A stretch of DNA of 64,000 nucleotides from Sycon ciliatum (GCF_964019385.1 NC_088654.1:1980616-2044615); one strand, 5' to 3'. Shown: positions 1 through 12,040, counted from the stretch's first letter. A program made the numbers and translations. The notes: a model not told the origin generated them from the sequence alone.

Positions 1-283
1 ATTCTCTCACCGTCGCCCTGTTGTAGTTTAAATATACAAGTATGATCCAGCGCTCCGAAAATCAATAGGCGCGAGTGCAGTCCCTCGCAAAATTTCACAG
101 ACTCATTAAATTCCTTCTTTCCATGATAAGACAGGAAAATCCTTTGCGCAATACATTGATGTCCTGTGGAAAAAAGAAGGGGGGGGGGGGGCATTGAATC
201 ATGATACCATTTTTCACCACCTTTGCCTTGATGTGCGTATAGGATAAGTGCTTAGCTGACCTGATATAGATTGATCTATTATT

Positions 284-612
284 AATATCAAGAGTACATA
301 ACCCCCCCAGAGTGTGCAACTCCCACATACCCTGCCGTCCCGACAGAATTTCAAGTTGACGTCATTATTTATGACGCAATGCTCCTTGCACCAGTGATTT
401 ACAACATGTGTACGGGTGTCAACGCATCACATGTTTTTCTTTGTAATAATTTGTACAGGATTGATCGGCTTCGGTCAACCACAGGTTCCGGATTCGTCTC
501 ATAATCCGTGTACAGTGCGCATTGCATCATCAAAATGACGTCAACTTGAAATTCTGTCGGGACAGCACCCATAGTGGAGTTGCACATTCTGGGGGGTTAC
601 TCTTGTTAATAT
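284..612. mobile_element. MITE-like inverted-repeat element
   Basis: Arms of roughly 75-80 bases face each other. The left arm holds CAAGAGTACATAACCCCCC followed by GTGTGCAACTCC, then TCCCGACAGAATTTCAAG and TTGACGTCAT. The right arm is its reverse complement with small differences. The interior is about 170 bases with no coding sense. The class is unknown and no clear target duplication was seen. Confidence 0.6.
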
Positions 613-615
613 TTG

Positions 616-1910
616 TCGTACGATCGACGATCCATGTTCTACTATGTGTGTCGTTCTACGCTCCTTTGATGAATGCATGACGAAGAGTGACAATGTCTTA
701 CCTCATTATGAATCAGTCCTCTTCTGCATTACGTCTGCATGGCTGACGTGTGTTTTACTTTGGTGCGAGCTGACGAGTCCTATACTGTCGTGTCATAACG
801 CCATTAGTGCCACGACAGAACTGACGTGTCTCTCCATGATTGCCTTTTATCTGTTCACTTCTAAATTATCCTAGAACAAACCAGATGGTGTTTCCTGCTG
901 TGGTATACGCGAGTTGCATGGAATGAATCTTGCGTGCGTACATTATAACAATTGGGGACGAAGATGAGCGTTTGTAGTAACCTGAGCGCAGCCCACAAGC
1001 TTCCAGTTTTCGAATACTAGGGCACACCAGCAGAAGTGTCCTCTCGCTGGAAGAAATGGTTACGAAGCTTTACTTACATGGCTGAAGGCCAAGGGATAAC
1101 GGATCACAAACGGTTGAAAATTTATTGCTGCATACTGCCGGAACACAGGTTCAGGACCTCGAAGATTCACAGGTGTCGGCTCTGCCTGCGGATGACAATG
1201 AGTACAAGGTTACGTTACGGAACCTGATTGAACATTTGAAGGCTGCGCCACATCCTGTATACGAGCGTCACGTGCTGCGCCAGATGACTTTTGCGAAGAA
1301 TGAGTTGGTGAGTCAGTTTGTTGTAAGATTACGAGTCCAGGCCCGCTTGTTTAATTTTGATTCCGCTTGTGACGACATGATCCGAGACCATGTGGTGTCA
1401 TGCATTGTGAATGTCGAGTTGAAAAAGAAGTTGTTATCAGTTCCAAAACTAACTTTGGGTACCTGTCTCGAGATTGCAGCTTAGTTTGAGGCAACCCAGC
1501 AACAAGCTTCGTCTAACGGATCATGCACGTAAACCTGAGAGAGTGTCTGGGTAACTGGCCTTATCAGGGATGTGAAAAGCTTCTCCATGAGGCAGAGGTC
1601 ACACTTCTTGCTTGAGCCTGAACATACTCTCGGAGACCGGGTGGTTTACCATGCAATTGGGAGCGGCTTGCCTGCCCTCTTCTGCCCCCCCCCCTTGTGC
1701 TTAGACGGCTCAGTGCACTTCTCACATCGTTCATGCCGGAATGAGGGGAGATTGTCTTTGTATCTTTACTTTGCTCAGGCTACTAATCCCTATCCAAGCT
1801 AACCTAATGGCCGTTGACTTCCTAGGTGATGCATTTCACTTGCCCACTGGGCGATTCATTGCGTATCAGAAGCTGAACATGTAGATGCCCTGTCACTCTA
1901 CCCATTCACA
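616..1910 (+). mobile_element. Ty3/gypsy-type LTR retrotransposon fossil (gag part)
   Basis: This is an old, broken element with several breaks and much missing. A possible LTR end lies just before 950, followed by the leader TTGGGGACGAAGATG typical of this group. A gag-like stretch covers roughly 1036-1484 (YERHVLRQM, then FNFDSACDDMIRDHVV and LLSVPKLTLGTCLEIA). A short scrap near 1885-1910 resembles the end of an RNase H domain. No intact gene remains and no second LTR was found, so the limits are approximate. Confidence 0.55.
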
Positions 1911-2083
1911 CAGCCGTTATCAGGAGTCTGCAATTTGGGATCAGTAGACATCTGTCAGATAGGTGACGCGACCAGGCCGCATTCTCAGACGCGAAAGCTA
2001 TGTACAATAATGCACTGGCCATCGGCTAAATCGAGGGGCCAGGGACGAATACTCCAAGAGACCAAGCCGAGAAAAGGAAGAAA

Positions 2084-2404
2084 ATGTCTAGACATAATTA
2101 TTTAGTTCGATCCCCCTTTCAGCATCCACTGGCAATTGACAGGCATTTCCCAAAGAAGTCACCATTTCACAACATACTAGAGGCTAGCCATGACCAGCAG
2201 CTGGCAGAAGCAAAAACATGCAACTGGCGCGGCAAGCTGGAATGCCTTAGGACCGGTCACCGTCTCACTAGCAGCATTGCCTACTGTGCTGATGTGAACG
2301 GTGACACAGCTGAGAATAAGTTCTACTGTTGCCTTGAGGAAAACACATTCAAGCAAAGATACAATGGCCATCTCATCTCCGTAGATTGGGACTCGCCGGG
2401 CTAG
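2084..2404 (+). pseudogene. GIY-YIG endonuclease fragment of a Penelope-like retroelement
   Basis: The translation contains CNWRGKLECL, then SIAYCADV and ENTFKQRYNGH. This matches the layout of GIY-YIG domains that end reverse transcriptases of Penelope-like and related elements (C.C+....C, then VY.A.V, then an F+.RY..H helix). The catalytic GIY and YIG parts are degraded, so it is a dead remnant. No reverse transcriptase from the same copy was identified beside it. Confidence 0.45.
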
Positions 2405-2559
2405 CATCCAGCCACCAAAGGGTGGGGGGGGGGGGCATACACCATAATGGATATTAAATATGATGGTGGGCAAACAACAGAGAGAAACACTTGACATCTT
2501 TTTGAATATCGATCTTAGGAAACACGAGAGGGTTTGGAGGAAATTATGACCGAGAGAAC

Positions 2560-4310
2560 TTCACCACCCACCCCCGAGCATTACAAAACAAGGACCTCGA
2601 GCCAAGGAGAGGATTCTTTTGCCATTCAGACACAGAGCAGTAGCTGGTGATACCGATGGTGTCAAGGTATCCTGGCATGTATTTGGAAACAGTGCACAGA
2701 GTCCCAACTACTACAGAGACAATCTAAGTCTCAACTTGCCAAAGTAGATGGATTTCGCGAGCAAGAAGTTGATACTTCGCACGTTTCTAAACTTCTTTTT
2801 CAGCAACGCGTGGATCACCAGGTACAGAAATGTCAATGATCAGGGCCTTCTTGCAACCAGAACTATACCAGGCCTTCGGTGCTCAATGAAGCTATCGCAC
2901 CGGAGTGTTATATCCCACAGGATCATGATATTCTGGTCCTGCGGAGATATGATAGCTTCAGGCACGTTATCCTCCGTACTGTTGCATTGGTCTTGGTATG
3001 CTCAAGCACCGGATCACAGTGGTGCTTGTAGTACTTGTCTTCACATGGCATCCCATGTACATGACAGAGTGACCAGTGGACCAGAGAGGCCAGCCGATTA
3101 TGACGCTCCAAGTGCTCCCGTCCTGCGAGCTTTGAAGACTGTCATAGGGTATGGGCAACTGACTCGCCTGCCTCCCAGACATTTGACACAGGGGGCTTCC
3201 ACCCAGATGGAAGATTTGGACCTTGAGCAGGTGAGTTGCCAAGGCCTGGTCTTGTACCGCGATGATCTGGCACTCTGTGGTCTTCTTGAGACCAGCCTTT
3301 GTCAGCCAAGTCCAGGTGCTCTCATTGGTCAGTTGTTTGCCATGGTTTCTGGTTCCGCACCAAGAGGTGTTCTTGTTGAAGCCGACACTTCATCACATGT
3401 GAGGAGTCCAGGGGAGCATCCAGATGTGACCCCACAATGGGCGCAGCCACGTTCCGGAGTTCCTCGTCTGACTGAAGCACATACCGCTGCGGATTGCTTT
3501 TCTCCATGGTGATAACTTCATGCATACTTTGCAAACTACGTCCACCCTCCTTGCGACTGACGTACATACGGGCTACATCAGCGCGTGAATGGAGAGATCC
3601 TAGTCATAAGCTTACGCGTTCTTCGGTCAGCAGGTTTCAACTCGTCTTGCGTCCATGCCAAGATACCAGCACTATACCGTATCAAAGCCAGGTGTTGATG
3701 GCTGTGATGATGTTGTGACCAATAAGAGCTGAACGGAATACTCGTCGCACACGCCACTTGCACTCCTGCAGGATTTTCGTTCTCATACTGGAATGGTCCT
3801 TACCTCCAGCTTCAAGGAATCCGAGGTATTTGTGCGTTTCTTCTGGCCGCAGCGACCTGATAGAGCGGTCAGGCAATATGATCTCCGAAGAGGCTGCATG
3901 CTTTCCTGCCTTTAGTACAACGGTCGCGCATTTTGCCACACAACACTGCATGCCAATGTCTTGACTACATCCAGGGACAGTGTGAACAAGAGATCGCAAC
4001 ACCTTTTCATTCTTTGAATACAGCTTGATGTCATCCATGTACCATAGATGGTTGAGCTTGGTTCGGTTTTGATCCTTGAAAAAGGGGGCTGTGTCAGCGT
4101 CCCATGGTGATAGGTATGAGGCAGATAACAAACAGCAGTGAGGATAAGGAATCACCCTAGAAAATCCCACGCTGAATGGCCACCGACCCCAAGTTGTTGG
4201 TGCCTTTCAAAAGGTAAAGCTTCAACTGAGCCATGCTAACAGTCATAAGTCTGCGTACAGATTCGTGTATGCCAAACAGCTCCAAACCGCGATCAATTTA
4301 TTAATTTTTT
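2560..4310 (-). mobile_element. 5'-truncated LINE with RLE-type endonuclease (R2/NeSL/CRE-like), degraded
   Basis: On the minus strand, 4170-3682 gives a reverse transcriptase core (LWYMDDIKLYSKNEK, then KCATVVLKAGKH and KYLGFLEAGGKD). It is followed by AINTW, RYSAGILAWTQDELK and RKEGGRSL. Further downstream are a cysteine-rich stretch around 3180-3110, RHNRLASLVHWSLC (3105-3065) and KALIIDISVPGDPRV (about 2865-2820), the typical C-terminal restriction-like endonuclease region of R2/NeSL/CRE-type LINEs. The coding sequence changes frame several times and carries stops, for example just after the ISVPGD motif. The piece 4034-4308 is the same LINE segment that recurs in every unit of the CCP array. 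This copy is the longest and probably shows the original insertion. Confidence 0.65.
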
Positions 4311-4512
4311 GAAAGGATAGGGAGAACTTCAAATTCAAAGGATCAGTCGGGGAAGTGAACTGCGTGAAAAGAGAAAAAATCGCCAGACCCAACAGGACTC
4401 GAACCTTAGACTATCTAAAGACTCAGTTCGAAAGATGAGTGACTATATTGATGACGTGGACCAAGTGTGAGACTTAAATCTACTCTCACTACAATCTTAA
4501 CAGAAACCCACA
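4311..4512 (-). mobile_element. tRNA-derived SINE, family A (copy beside the 4.5-kb CCP exon)
   Basis: The minus strand reads a B box GGTTCGAGTCC, then TGTTGGGTCTGGCG and a T-rich run. The body follows with CAGTTCACTTCCCCGACTGA and CCTATCCTTTCAAAAAATTAA. The same body follows a complete tRNA-like head at 44183-44350, which identifies it as a SINE. It abuts the LINE end and recurs with it in each array unit. Confidence 0.6.
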
Positions 4513-4524
4513 GAAATATCTTAC

Positions 4525-4701
4525 CGCATTTGCCTTGCACTGTTACCGTGCTATTACTGTGGCAAGTTGCCTGAGGGTTAGATGGACCACTAGATTCAAA
4601 GCCGGAGTTACAAACTGCGTGCAGGATATTTCGTTTGGTATTGAAGGGAGTTACCTCAAAAGTTGCCTTTTGTAAAATTGGCCGGTCACATGGAAGTGGA
4701 T
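4525..4701 (-). CDS. CCP (sushi) exon, divergent, last in window
   Basis: This is a 177-base (59-codon) phase 1-1 exon. The acceptor is TTGCTAG and the donor is GTAAGATATT after AATGCG. Cysteines lie in LPCDRP, HAVCNSGF, ATCHSN and GKCG, the CCP pattern. The start DPLPCDRPI parallels EPIQCIRPI of the array copies, and the first codon is completed across the splice in the same way. It is clearly paralogous but diverged, so it marks the left edge of the amplified block. A SINE follows only a few bases after its donor in the intron. The next exon of the gene must lie further left, beyond the LINE at 2560-4310 or outside the window. Confidence 0.75.
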
Positions 4702-4989
4702 CTAGCAACACAGGTCAGAGGCAAAACATGGAAAATATTTGATGGGTTGGTTGGTTCCACCTTTACACCCACATTGAAACGGGATGTTAACCCATTTATA
4801 AAGATGGCAGAGGGGTAGCCAAGAAGCGGCTCTGGAAGCATGATATACATAGAGGACTTTCCAATGAGTCATACCGTGCAGCCTATGAGGATTCGGGCCA
4901 AAGATCATCGAGTTGACGCCCGATCAGCTGACTTGAAACGGAGCCTGGGTGGCAAAAATGGAGACTGGAAGGAAACCATGTTTTTCGAA

Positions 4990-5050
4990 CGTACACACAC
5001 ACACACACACAAACACACACATACATACACACTTACACACACACATCGTG
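4990..5050. repeat. (CA)n microsatellite at left edge of the array
   Basis: The stretch is mostly CA repeats with a few AT interruptions. It lies just before the point where similarity to the 2.6-kb module begins, at about 5055. Confidence 0.8.
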
Positions 5051-5223
5051 TCCTGCACCGTTCCTACAAGGTTTTCCAGTATTGTGTGTTACTTTCCACG
5101 CGGAACCTCACGAAATTCCTGACTTCTTGAGTGGTCACTTGAGTGAAAAGACATGCACATGGATTTGTTCCAACTTCTAAGGCATCAGGTCTGAAGGCCA
5201 AAAAATAACCTGAGGAAAAGGAT

Positions 5224-5409
5224 TTGGCAGGCAGATTCTACTGGACCAGTATCAATATTAAATTTTTATTTTGTCATTTCGCACTTACATTAAATTTTGT
5301 TTTACAACCAGGCTACTGTGCTATCTGGAAGTTATTTTGTCCGCGTATTTATAACCCAAATTTGTGTGTCCAGAAAGATGGTTTTATTACCCTGAAATTG
5401 TTCAAATAA
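5224..5409 (+). pseudogene. Penelope-like C-terminal scrap in unit 1 (repeated in each unit)
   Basis: The end of this frame reads PRIYNPNLCVQKDGFITLKLF. It matches the end of the 60862-61452 frame (HKPNLCVQKDSIIRFKLF) and the typical RKLNPTLNVQSDSIRAKLF-like close of Penelope-type proteins. The same scrap recurs near 11030-11100, 16510-16580, 19745-19810 and 22975-23040. It was part of the ancestral module and has no role in the CCP gene. Confidence 0.5.
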
Positions 5410-6455
5410 TGTTTGTTGTGTGGTGTGGCAAAGTGTTTGCCACTTGTGCCTAAATGTGTTTTGTCACCTTTTAATTTTAATGATCATTCTCTGTATGTTT
5501 GTGACTGGGAAGCACTATACAGGTAGGCTCCCTCTAATTTGAATACGGTATAATTCGAACATTCCGTGTAATTCGAACTCTTTCGTCGTACCGATCTTCT
5601 GCTGGTCACTTCAAGTCAAATTTGAATGCATAATTCGAAGTGCGAAAAGTGCATCCGTTGGATGATTCGAACTCTGCCTTCGTACAGAAGAGCAGTTTAC
5701 AGTACAGTGACTATGTCCTTGGAGCGCTTATTTCGAAGTGAGATGGAGTTGCTCTACTCTTATTTCGAAGTTCTTTTTTCTCCTTCTCTAGCCAAGAGTA
5801 ACTATAAAAATGATCCCTGTTCCGCTCCAGAATCGACAATAGCGTTAAAGAAACCCACCTTCCTTCGAAATTTGATCCAAGCCTGTGCAAGGCAGAGTGC
5901 AAAGATTTGATTGAAGACGACCTCTTCCAGGTTTGTCGAGAAGTATATTTCGAGAAAACCCCAAAAAGATGGAGGACATGTCCTCAGCGCTAGAAAAGGT
6001 GTTCTACTATCTGCCGGTGGATAGTTCTGGCCAATTGAGAACGTAGCTGGCTGTTTTGCCAGCGGTTGTAAATTAGCTATTTTCAACACGATCATTTGTG
6101 GCGTCAGGGGATGATGGCCCTCGTCTTTTAGGATCCTGGCGTGGCTAAGCGGTACTGCTCTAGGAACTCTTCTAAAGGTGAGGCAATGTTGGCTTGATGG
6201 AGGTTTGTTCATCGCTTGTTCGTACTTGCTGTGGCGTGACTCGTTTGTAAACGCATAAATATTGTGATAATTCGGCCATTTTTGAGGGGTATGCAAGAAA
6301 CTTTTTCTTCGGAAACTTTTTCAAGGTCTTTCCACAATCGATTTACACCCCAAAGGGAGCATACCTGCAAATTTGGAGCAAAATCGGAGAGATCCACTTG
6401 CCCACATACTTTTGTATTCTCAAACATGCTCTCTTAAATACTTAGCAAATCTTAC

Positions 6456-6638
6456 CGCATCTACCATCAAGACCAGACACTGTGCCATTCTTCTCGCAAG
6501 TTGCCTGAGCTGAACCCAAACGGCGGTAGCCGAAATTACATGTTAAAGTGATGTTTGACTGTTCGGTATTGAAGACACCATTCGCGAAATTGGAATAGGC
6601 TCCGTCTTGTGTAATTGGTCGGATACATTGTATGGGTT
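6456..6638 (-). CDS. CCP (sushi) exon of unit 1
   Basis: The exon is intact at 183 bases, phase 1-1. The acceptor is TGTCCAG before AACCCATAC and the donor is GTAAGATTTG after GATGCG. It has a private LTCNFGY where the others read LTCNSGY. A piggyBac transposon sits 81 bases upstream of the exon on the transcribed strand (element ends at 6720), so the acceptor and branch region remain but the rest of that intron is longer by 2.8 kb. Confidence 0.8.
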
Positions 6639-6981
6639 CTGGACACACAAGGCAGAGAAGAATTTGCTTATTCAGTACAAACACTACTAGTAAAAACTAC
6701 ATTTGCTGGGATCAGTTAACCCCTTTAGCGCGAGCGTCGTACTAGTACGACGCACATTAGTTGCATGCCCCACGACCGTCGTACTAGTACGACGCTGTAG
6801 AGCGAAGCTGCCTATCGTGATCGTGGGGTCCGTATCGAGTCCCAGTGGCTCTGTCGTGGACCGCTGGCTGTTCGCGGGCTGCTGGGGGCTGCCTGGAACC
6901 GGCACGTGATTCGAGGCGGGAAAAATCGAACGAAAGGAGACGCACGGGGAATAGTTTCAGGCGAGAACATTTTGGTTGAAA

Positions 6982-7351
6982 ATGCTGCGCCGCGCGAGAG
7001 GAAGAACTGTGGACGAAGCGCTCCACGAGCTGTTTCTGAGTTCAGACAGCGATGTGGAGCCGTCAGTGAGTAGCGACAGCGACGAGGAGGGTCTATGGAC
7101 GCCAGCAAGGGCCAGAGTTCAGAACGAAACTGCGCCTGATGTGAGTGGCGGAGCAAGCGCCAGTGTCGATGAGTACGTCGCGGAGCACGCGGACATCGAT
7201 GTTGCGAATGAAGCGCAGCCGGCGGACGTCCGTGACAACAGTAGCAGCAGTAGTACTAGTGGCACGGAGAGCGACGATGATGAACAGGCGTCCGAGAGGT
7301 CGCATGTCCACATCCAGGAGCAGCTTGCCGCAGGAGACGATGGGAGCGAAG
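6982..7351 (+). CDS. piggyBac transposase, exon 1 (acidic N-terminus)
   Basis: The exon begins at ATG 6982 and encodes MLRRARGRTVDEALHELF. This is followed by serine- and aspartate-rich segments (SSDSDVEPSVSSDSDEEG, SSSSSTSGTESDDDEQAS), as in N-termini of many piggyBac transposases. It ends in codon phase 1 before GTAATTATC. The acceptor TGTATTAG at 7642-7649 restores the frame: joining 6982-7351 to 7650-9295 gives an uninterrupted 671-residue protein with the junction reading GSEGQWKMEE. The intron is inferred from these sites. If it were not spliced, translation would end at 7389. Confidence 0.75.
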
Positions 7352-7649
7352 GTAATTATCTTTTCAATAGTATTTATTTGTTCGTGTGAATTTGAGTACG
7401 CTGTGTTTGCACTTTGAGCTGAGTAAAACTATTATACGTGGGTTTGTACCTTTGTTGAAAGTAGTCTTACTGTAATATTCCTGGCCATCGTTCAAGATCT
7501 GTTTGGCGTTATGCATATCGTAACTAGAGAATTTTCAAACAAAATGTTGCCTAAATTCCAGAGTATTTGAGACGTACATCAGCCTTCCTACACTGTAGGG
7601 CATCATGTGGCCTGATATTTCCTACATTATTCGTGTTGTGATGTATTAG

Positions 7650-9295
7650 GGCAATGGAAGATGGAAGAAAACCAGCCCTTGCAAGACTCGTTCACTGCCC
7701 AGCCCGGTATCAAGGTGCCAGTGCCAGAAAATGCTGAGCCATATCATTATTTTTGCCTGTTTTTTACTTTACAATTTTGGCAATTGCTCTGCACTGAGAC
7801 CAATCGATTTGCCCAGCAATATCTAAATGCACACCGTGACACACTCCCAGCTCGTAGCAGATTTAGGAAATGGGTAGACGTTAGCGTACAAGAAATGAAA
7901 GTGTTCTTTGCTCTATTTTTGCTGATGGGATTTATTTGGAAGCCAGAAATCGATCTCTATTGGAACAGGAACCCTCTGATTTTCACCCCTTTATTCCCCG
8001 CCTCGATGAAGCGCGACCGATGGATGTGTATTGCAAGTTTTCTGCACTTTGCAAACAATGAAGACGAGACGGCTAGAACCGACAAGCTTAGGAAAATTCG
8101 GCCGTTGATTACATTTTTCCAGGATAAATTTCAGACCGTGTACATTCCGTATAAACATATCTCTATAGATGAAGAATTAGTGCCATGGAAGGGTAGACTA
8201 GATTTTAGGCAGTTTATACCCTCGAAACGAGCAAGATTTGGTGTCAAGATATATGCTCTGTGTGAGTCTAGTGGTTATATGTCTAACTTTTTTGTTTATG
8301 TTGGCCGAGATGATCATGCCTATCAGCCTGGCTTAGTAGAGAAAGTCGGCAAATCTGGTGCCGTAGTTGTCCATTTATTAGATCCATTATTTTTAGACAA
8401 AGGCTACAACGTATACATAGATAACTTTTATTCTAGTATTGAGCTGGCTGAATACTTGGAGACCAGGAAGACCGGAGTGTGTGGAACAATTAGAAAGAAT
8501 AGGCGTGGCCTTCCAAAGCGGTTGGTGAACCTCAAGCTGAAGAAACGCGGATCGTTTGCATATCGTACAATGGGCAGTAAATTATTTGTAAAACTATCGG
8601 ACACCAAAGAAGTATATTTTCTCACCAATTTGTTCAAGCCTAATGTTATTGCAACGAATAAACGCGACCGAACCAGGAAACGGGTTCACAAACTCAACCT
8701 TGTTCACCAATACAATCAGTACATGGGCGGTGTGGATCGCAATGATGCTCTTCTGTCGTACTACAGTGCATTGAGAAAATCCATGAAGTGGTACAAAAAA
8801 ATAGGTGCACATTTTATCGAAGAAGCATTATTGAATTCATATATATTATATAAAAAGTCCAAGAGTATGCCACACCATGAATATGTTATATCTGTATTAT
8901 CTGCATTGCTTGCGGATGGCACGAGTCCCGCCGCTGCTGATGATGTTGCTGTTGCCAACCCTGCTCCTGCGGATGCTGCTGGCCCTGTACCTACCACACC
9001 AGTTGTCCCTGCTGCTGCTACCGCTGCTACTGCCACACCTGCTACTCCTGCCACTCCTGCCACTGCTCGTGGCCTAGTCGTGTCCTCCAGGCTTGGTGGG
9101 CGCAAGGGTCACTACCCCGCACCCGTACCTGCCTCTTGCGGCAAGCCTGAGGGCAAGTCGCAGCGCCGGTGTGTCGTATGCTCACACAATGGGGTTAGAA
9201 AAATGGTCACAATCTGCTGCCTGGACTGCGTGGACATGCCTGGCCTATGTGCCACTCCATGTTTCAGAATTTATCACACATGCGAGAAGTTTTAA
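7650..9295 (+). CDS. piggyBac transposase, exon 2 (catalytic core and cysteine-rich tail)
   Basis: The frame runs without a stop to TAA at 9295. The RNase-H-like core carries the expected aspartates: D170 in HISIDEELVPW, D254 in YIDNFYSS and D359 in GGVDRNDALL, counted from the internal Met at 7661 (D297, D381 and D486 in the spliced protein). The insertion-domain motif MKVFFALFLLMGF and the Y/W-rich segment MKWYKKIGAHFIEEALLNS are typical. A proline-alanine-threonine linker at about 420-480 precedes a C-terminal cysteine motif (CVVCSHNGVRK, CCLDC, PGLCATPCF, YHTC), the DNA-end-binding finger of the family. The length is normal. The enzyme cuts and pastes DNA at TTAA, and nothing obvious is broken. 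Confidence 0.93.
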
Positions 9296-9934
9296 TTTTT
9301 CATTTATTTCTGTCAAAATCTTGAGATTTCGGGTTTTTTCAATTGCTCCCTTTCCGTGTACATATCCCTCTAAATCCTGTAAATATCATTGTTTTCATCT
9401 TTTCTGAACCTCATAGTCCTGTGTGATCAGGACAGAAGTCAATAAACTGAATTTTCAAAAATCTCAATTTTGCCCAATTTTGACTGCGTGGGGCAGTGTC
9501 AAATGCATGCGCGCTAAAGAGGTTAAAAGCGACCTATCGCCTTTCCCGAAAAAGAACGAGAAAGTTGTAGCCAATCCTTGCTGATATGAGTGTCTTGTGT
9601 ACTCCCAATGCAGCTCGACATCAGGTTGTTCTCTTTTTTTTAAGCCGTACAGATTAACCAACTGTGCTTGGGCGCATAGGCAAGTGCTGAGATAGAAGTT
9701 CTTGCAAATGATTCACAACTTCGAAACAAAGTCGCGTTTTTGATGAAATTATTTGTTGAGCGGGTAGTGAGGATAGCTTGTCGTTGCAGTAGTGACTGTA
9801 CTTCTCAAGTAGTTAACAAGGTCAAGCATCCAGAAGAGTTTCAGCCTTCTGATGATTGATTTTCAGCGTAGTATTTTGAATTGAGATCCTGATAATTCTT
9901 AACCACTAGCAATTCTTCCCCGAAAAGTCCGTAC

Positions 9935-10512
9935 CATGTACCATAGATGGTTGAGCTTGGTTCGGTTTTGATCCTTGAGACAGTAGGCTGTGTCAGCCTT
10001 TCGTAAGACCATGGTGACAGGGTATGAGGCAGATGACGAACAGCAGTGAGGATAAGGAATCGCCCTAGAAAATCCCACTCTGAATGGCCACCGATCCCAA
10101 GTTGTTGGTGCAGTTCAAAAGGTTAAGCTTCAACTGAGCCATGCTAACAGTCATTAGTCTGCGTATGGATTCGTGTATGCCAAACAGCTCCAACCAGCGC
10201 TCAATCCAATCGTGAGGAACCATGTCATACACCTCCTTGCAGACGACCCACCCCATGGCCAAATTGGTTCTGCGACTCTAACGGTCCGCCGTAATGGCCA
10301 GGTCAATGACAAGTTGATTTATTAAATTTTTGAAAGGATAGGAAGAACGTCAAATTCAAAGGATCAGTCGGGGAAGTGAACTCCGTGGAAAGGGAAAAAA
10401 ATCGCCAGACCCAACAGGACTCGAGCATTGGACTATCTAAAGACTAAGTTCGAAAGATGAGTGACTATTGATGACGTGGGCCAAGTTTGAGACTTAAATC
10501 TACTCTCACTAC
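9935..10512 (-). mobile_element. LINE reverse-transcriptase piece plus SINE A, unit 1
   Basis: The LINE part (about 10310-9935 in reading order) carries MGWVVCKEVYDMVPHDWIER, the palm motif A region of the RLE-type LINE seen at 2560-4310. The SINE body and B box follow at 10311-10512. The motif is worn here (VVCKEV against VDYKKA in other units). Confidence 0.6.
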
Positions 10513-11857
10513 AATCTTAAGGTGGCTGGGGCGGTACAACTTTTTTGGGAAAATTTTGACTTCATTTTTGAGTTTATCCGCATGGCAGAGATGAAATTTG
10601 AAAATGTTTTTCAGTGAACCTCTGTAGAAGAGCCTTCTCTAGCTTCATTATAGCTTTATTTTTACTTTTGGACAAAATTTGAAAAGGGTTTTATGAAAGG
10701 TTCGTGTTATTTTTCACGGACATTTCAAAAAAATTTGCACCGTTCATACAAGGTTTTCCAGTATTGTGTGTTACTTCTCACCCGGAACCTCACGAAATTC
10801 CTGACTTCTTGAGTGGTCACTTGAGGGACAAGACACGCACATGGATTTGTTCCGACTCCATTGATGTTTTCAGAGGAAGGCATCAGGTCTGAAGGCCAAA
10901 AAATCACCTGAGGAAAAGGATTTGGCAGGCAGATTCTACTGGACCAGTATCAATATTTTATTTTGTCATTGCGCACTTACATTAAATTGTTTTTACAACC
11001 AGGCTACTATGCGATCTGGAAGTTATTTGTCCGCGTTTTTATAACCCCAATTTGTATGTCCAGAAAGATGGTTTTATTACCCTGAAATTGTTCAAATAAT
11101 GTTTGTTGTGTGGTGTGGCAAAGTGTTTGCCACTTGTGCCAAAATGTGTTTTGTCACCTTCAATTGTAATCTCCATATTGATTATTCGAAGGACAGTACA
11201 AAAATTGATCCCTGTTCCGCTCCAGAATCGACAATAGCGTTAAAGAAACCCACCTTCCTTCGAAATTTGATCCAAGCCTGTGCAAGGCAGAGTGCAAAGA
11301 TTTGATTGAAGACGACCTCTTCCAGGTTTGTCGTTTGGAGAAGTATATTTCAAGAAAACTTCAAAAAGATGGAGGACATGTCCTCAGCGCTAGAAGAGGT
11401 GTTCTACTATCTGCCGTCGTATAGTTCTGGCCAATTGAGAACGTAGCTGGCTGTTCTGCCAGCGCTTGTAAATTAGCTATTTTCAACACGATCATTTGTG
11501 GCGTCAGGGGATGATGGCCCTCGTCTTCTAGGATCCTGGCGTGGCTAAGTGGTACTGCTCTAGGAACTCTTCTAAAGGTGAGGCAATGTTGGCTTGATGG
11601 AGTTTTGTTCATTGCTTGTTCGTACTTGCTGTGGCGTGATTCGTTTGTAGACCCATAAATATAGTGATAATTCGGCTATTTTGAGGGGTGTGCAAGTTTC
11701 AAGGTTCCCTTCAGAAACTTTTTCAAGGTCTTTCCACAATCGATTTACACCCCAAAGGGAGCATACCTGCAAATTTGGAGCAAAATCGGAGAGATCCACT
11801 TGCCCACATACTTTTGTATTCTCAAACATGCTCTCTTAAATACTTAGCAAATCTTAC

Positions 11858-12040
11858 CGCATCTACCATCAAGACCAGACACTGTGCCATTCTTCTCGCA
11901 AGTCGCCTGAGCTGAACCCAAACGGTGGTAGCCGGAATTACATGTTAAAGTGATGTTTGACTGTTCGGTATTGAAGACACCATTCGCGAAATTGGAATAG
12001 GCTCCGTTGTGTGTAATTGGTCGGATACATTGTATGGGTT
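11858..12040 (-). CDS. CCP (sushi) exon of unit 2
   Basis: The exon is intact at 183 bases, phase 1-1, with four cysteines. It is the most changed of the five at protein level. ITHNGAY replaces ITQDGAY and GYHRLG replaces GYRRLG. Both changes are in predicted loops, and the cysteine framework is kept. The acceptor differs slightly from units 3-5 (TGTCCAG, as in unit 1), so units 1 and 2 group together. Confidence 0.8.

Larger units (their letters stand above)
6720..9522 (+). mobile_element. piggyBac-superfamily transposon, apparently complete
   Basis: The element is flanked by TTAA at 6716-6719 and 9523-9526, the piggyBac target. The ends are inverted: CCCCTTTAGCGCG on the left, and CGCGCTAAAGAGG on the right with one mismatch. 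Subterminal sequence is also inverted (TGCCCCACG left, CGTGGGGCA right). The left end carries two copies of the perfect 18-base palindrome CGTCGTACTAGTACGACG. The interior holds a two-exon transposase gene and an AATAAA signal at 9441-9446. The empty site is seen in the other four array units. Confidence 0.9.
5055..10736. repeat. Array unit 1 (piggyBac-bearing)
   Basis: This is the most diverged left end. About 290 extra bases at roughly 5480-5810, rich in AATTCGAA, replace a short stretch of the other units and look like a small insertion, perhaps a pogo-type MITE. The piggyBac insertion at 6720-9522 is unique to this unit. Confidence 0.85.

Noticed and set aside
775-800. CTGACGAGTCC resembling a hammerhead core in the gypsy-like fossil region
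   Set aside because: No GAAA follows at the right distance and no stem I or II can be paired.
2748-3512. 254-codon plus-strand frame
   Set aside because: It is antisense to the LINE reverse transcriptase remnant, whose motifs are clear on the minus strand.
5802-6296. Minus-strand frame of up to 178 codons repeated in all array units
   Set aside because: It differs in length and is broken in some units, has no domain, and its conservation is explained by recent duplication of intron sequence.
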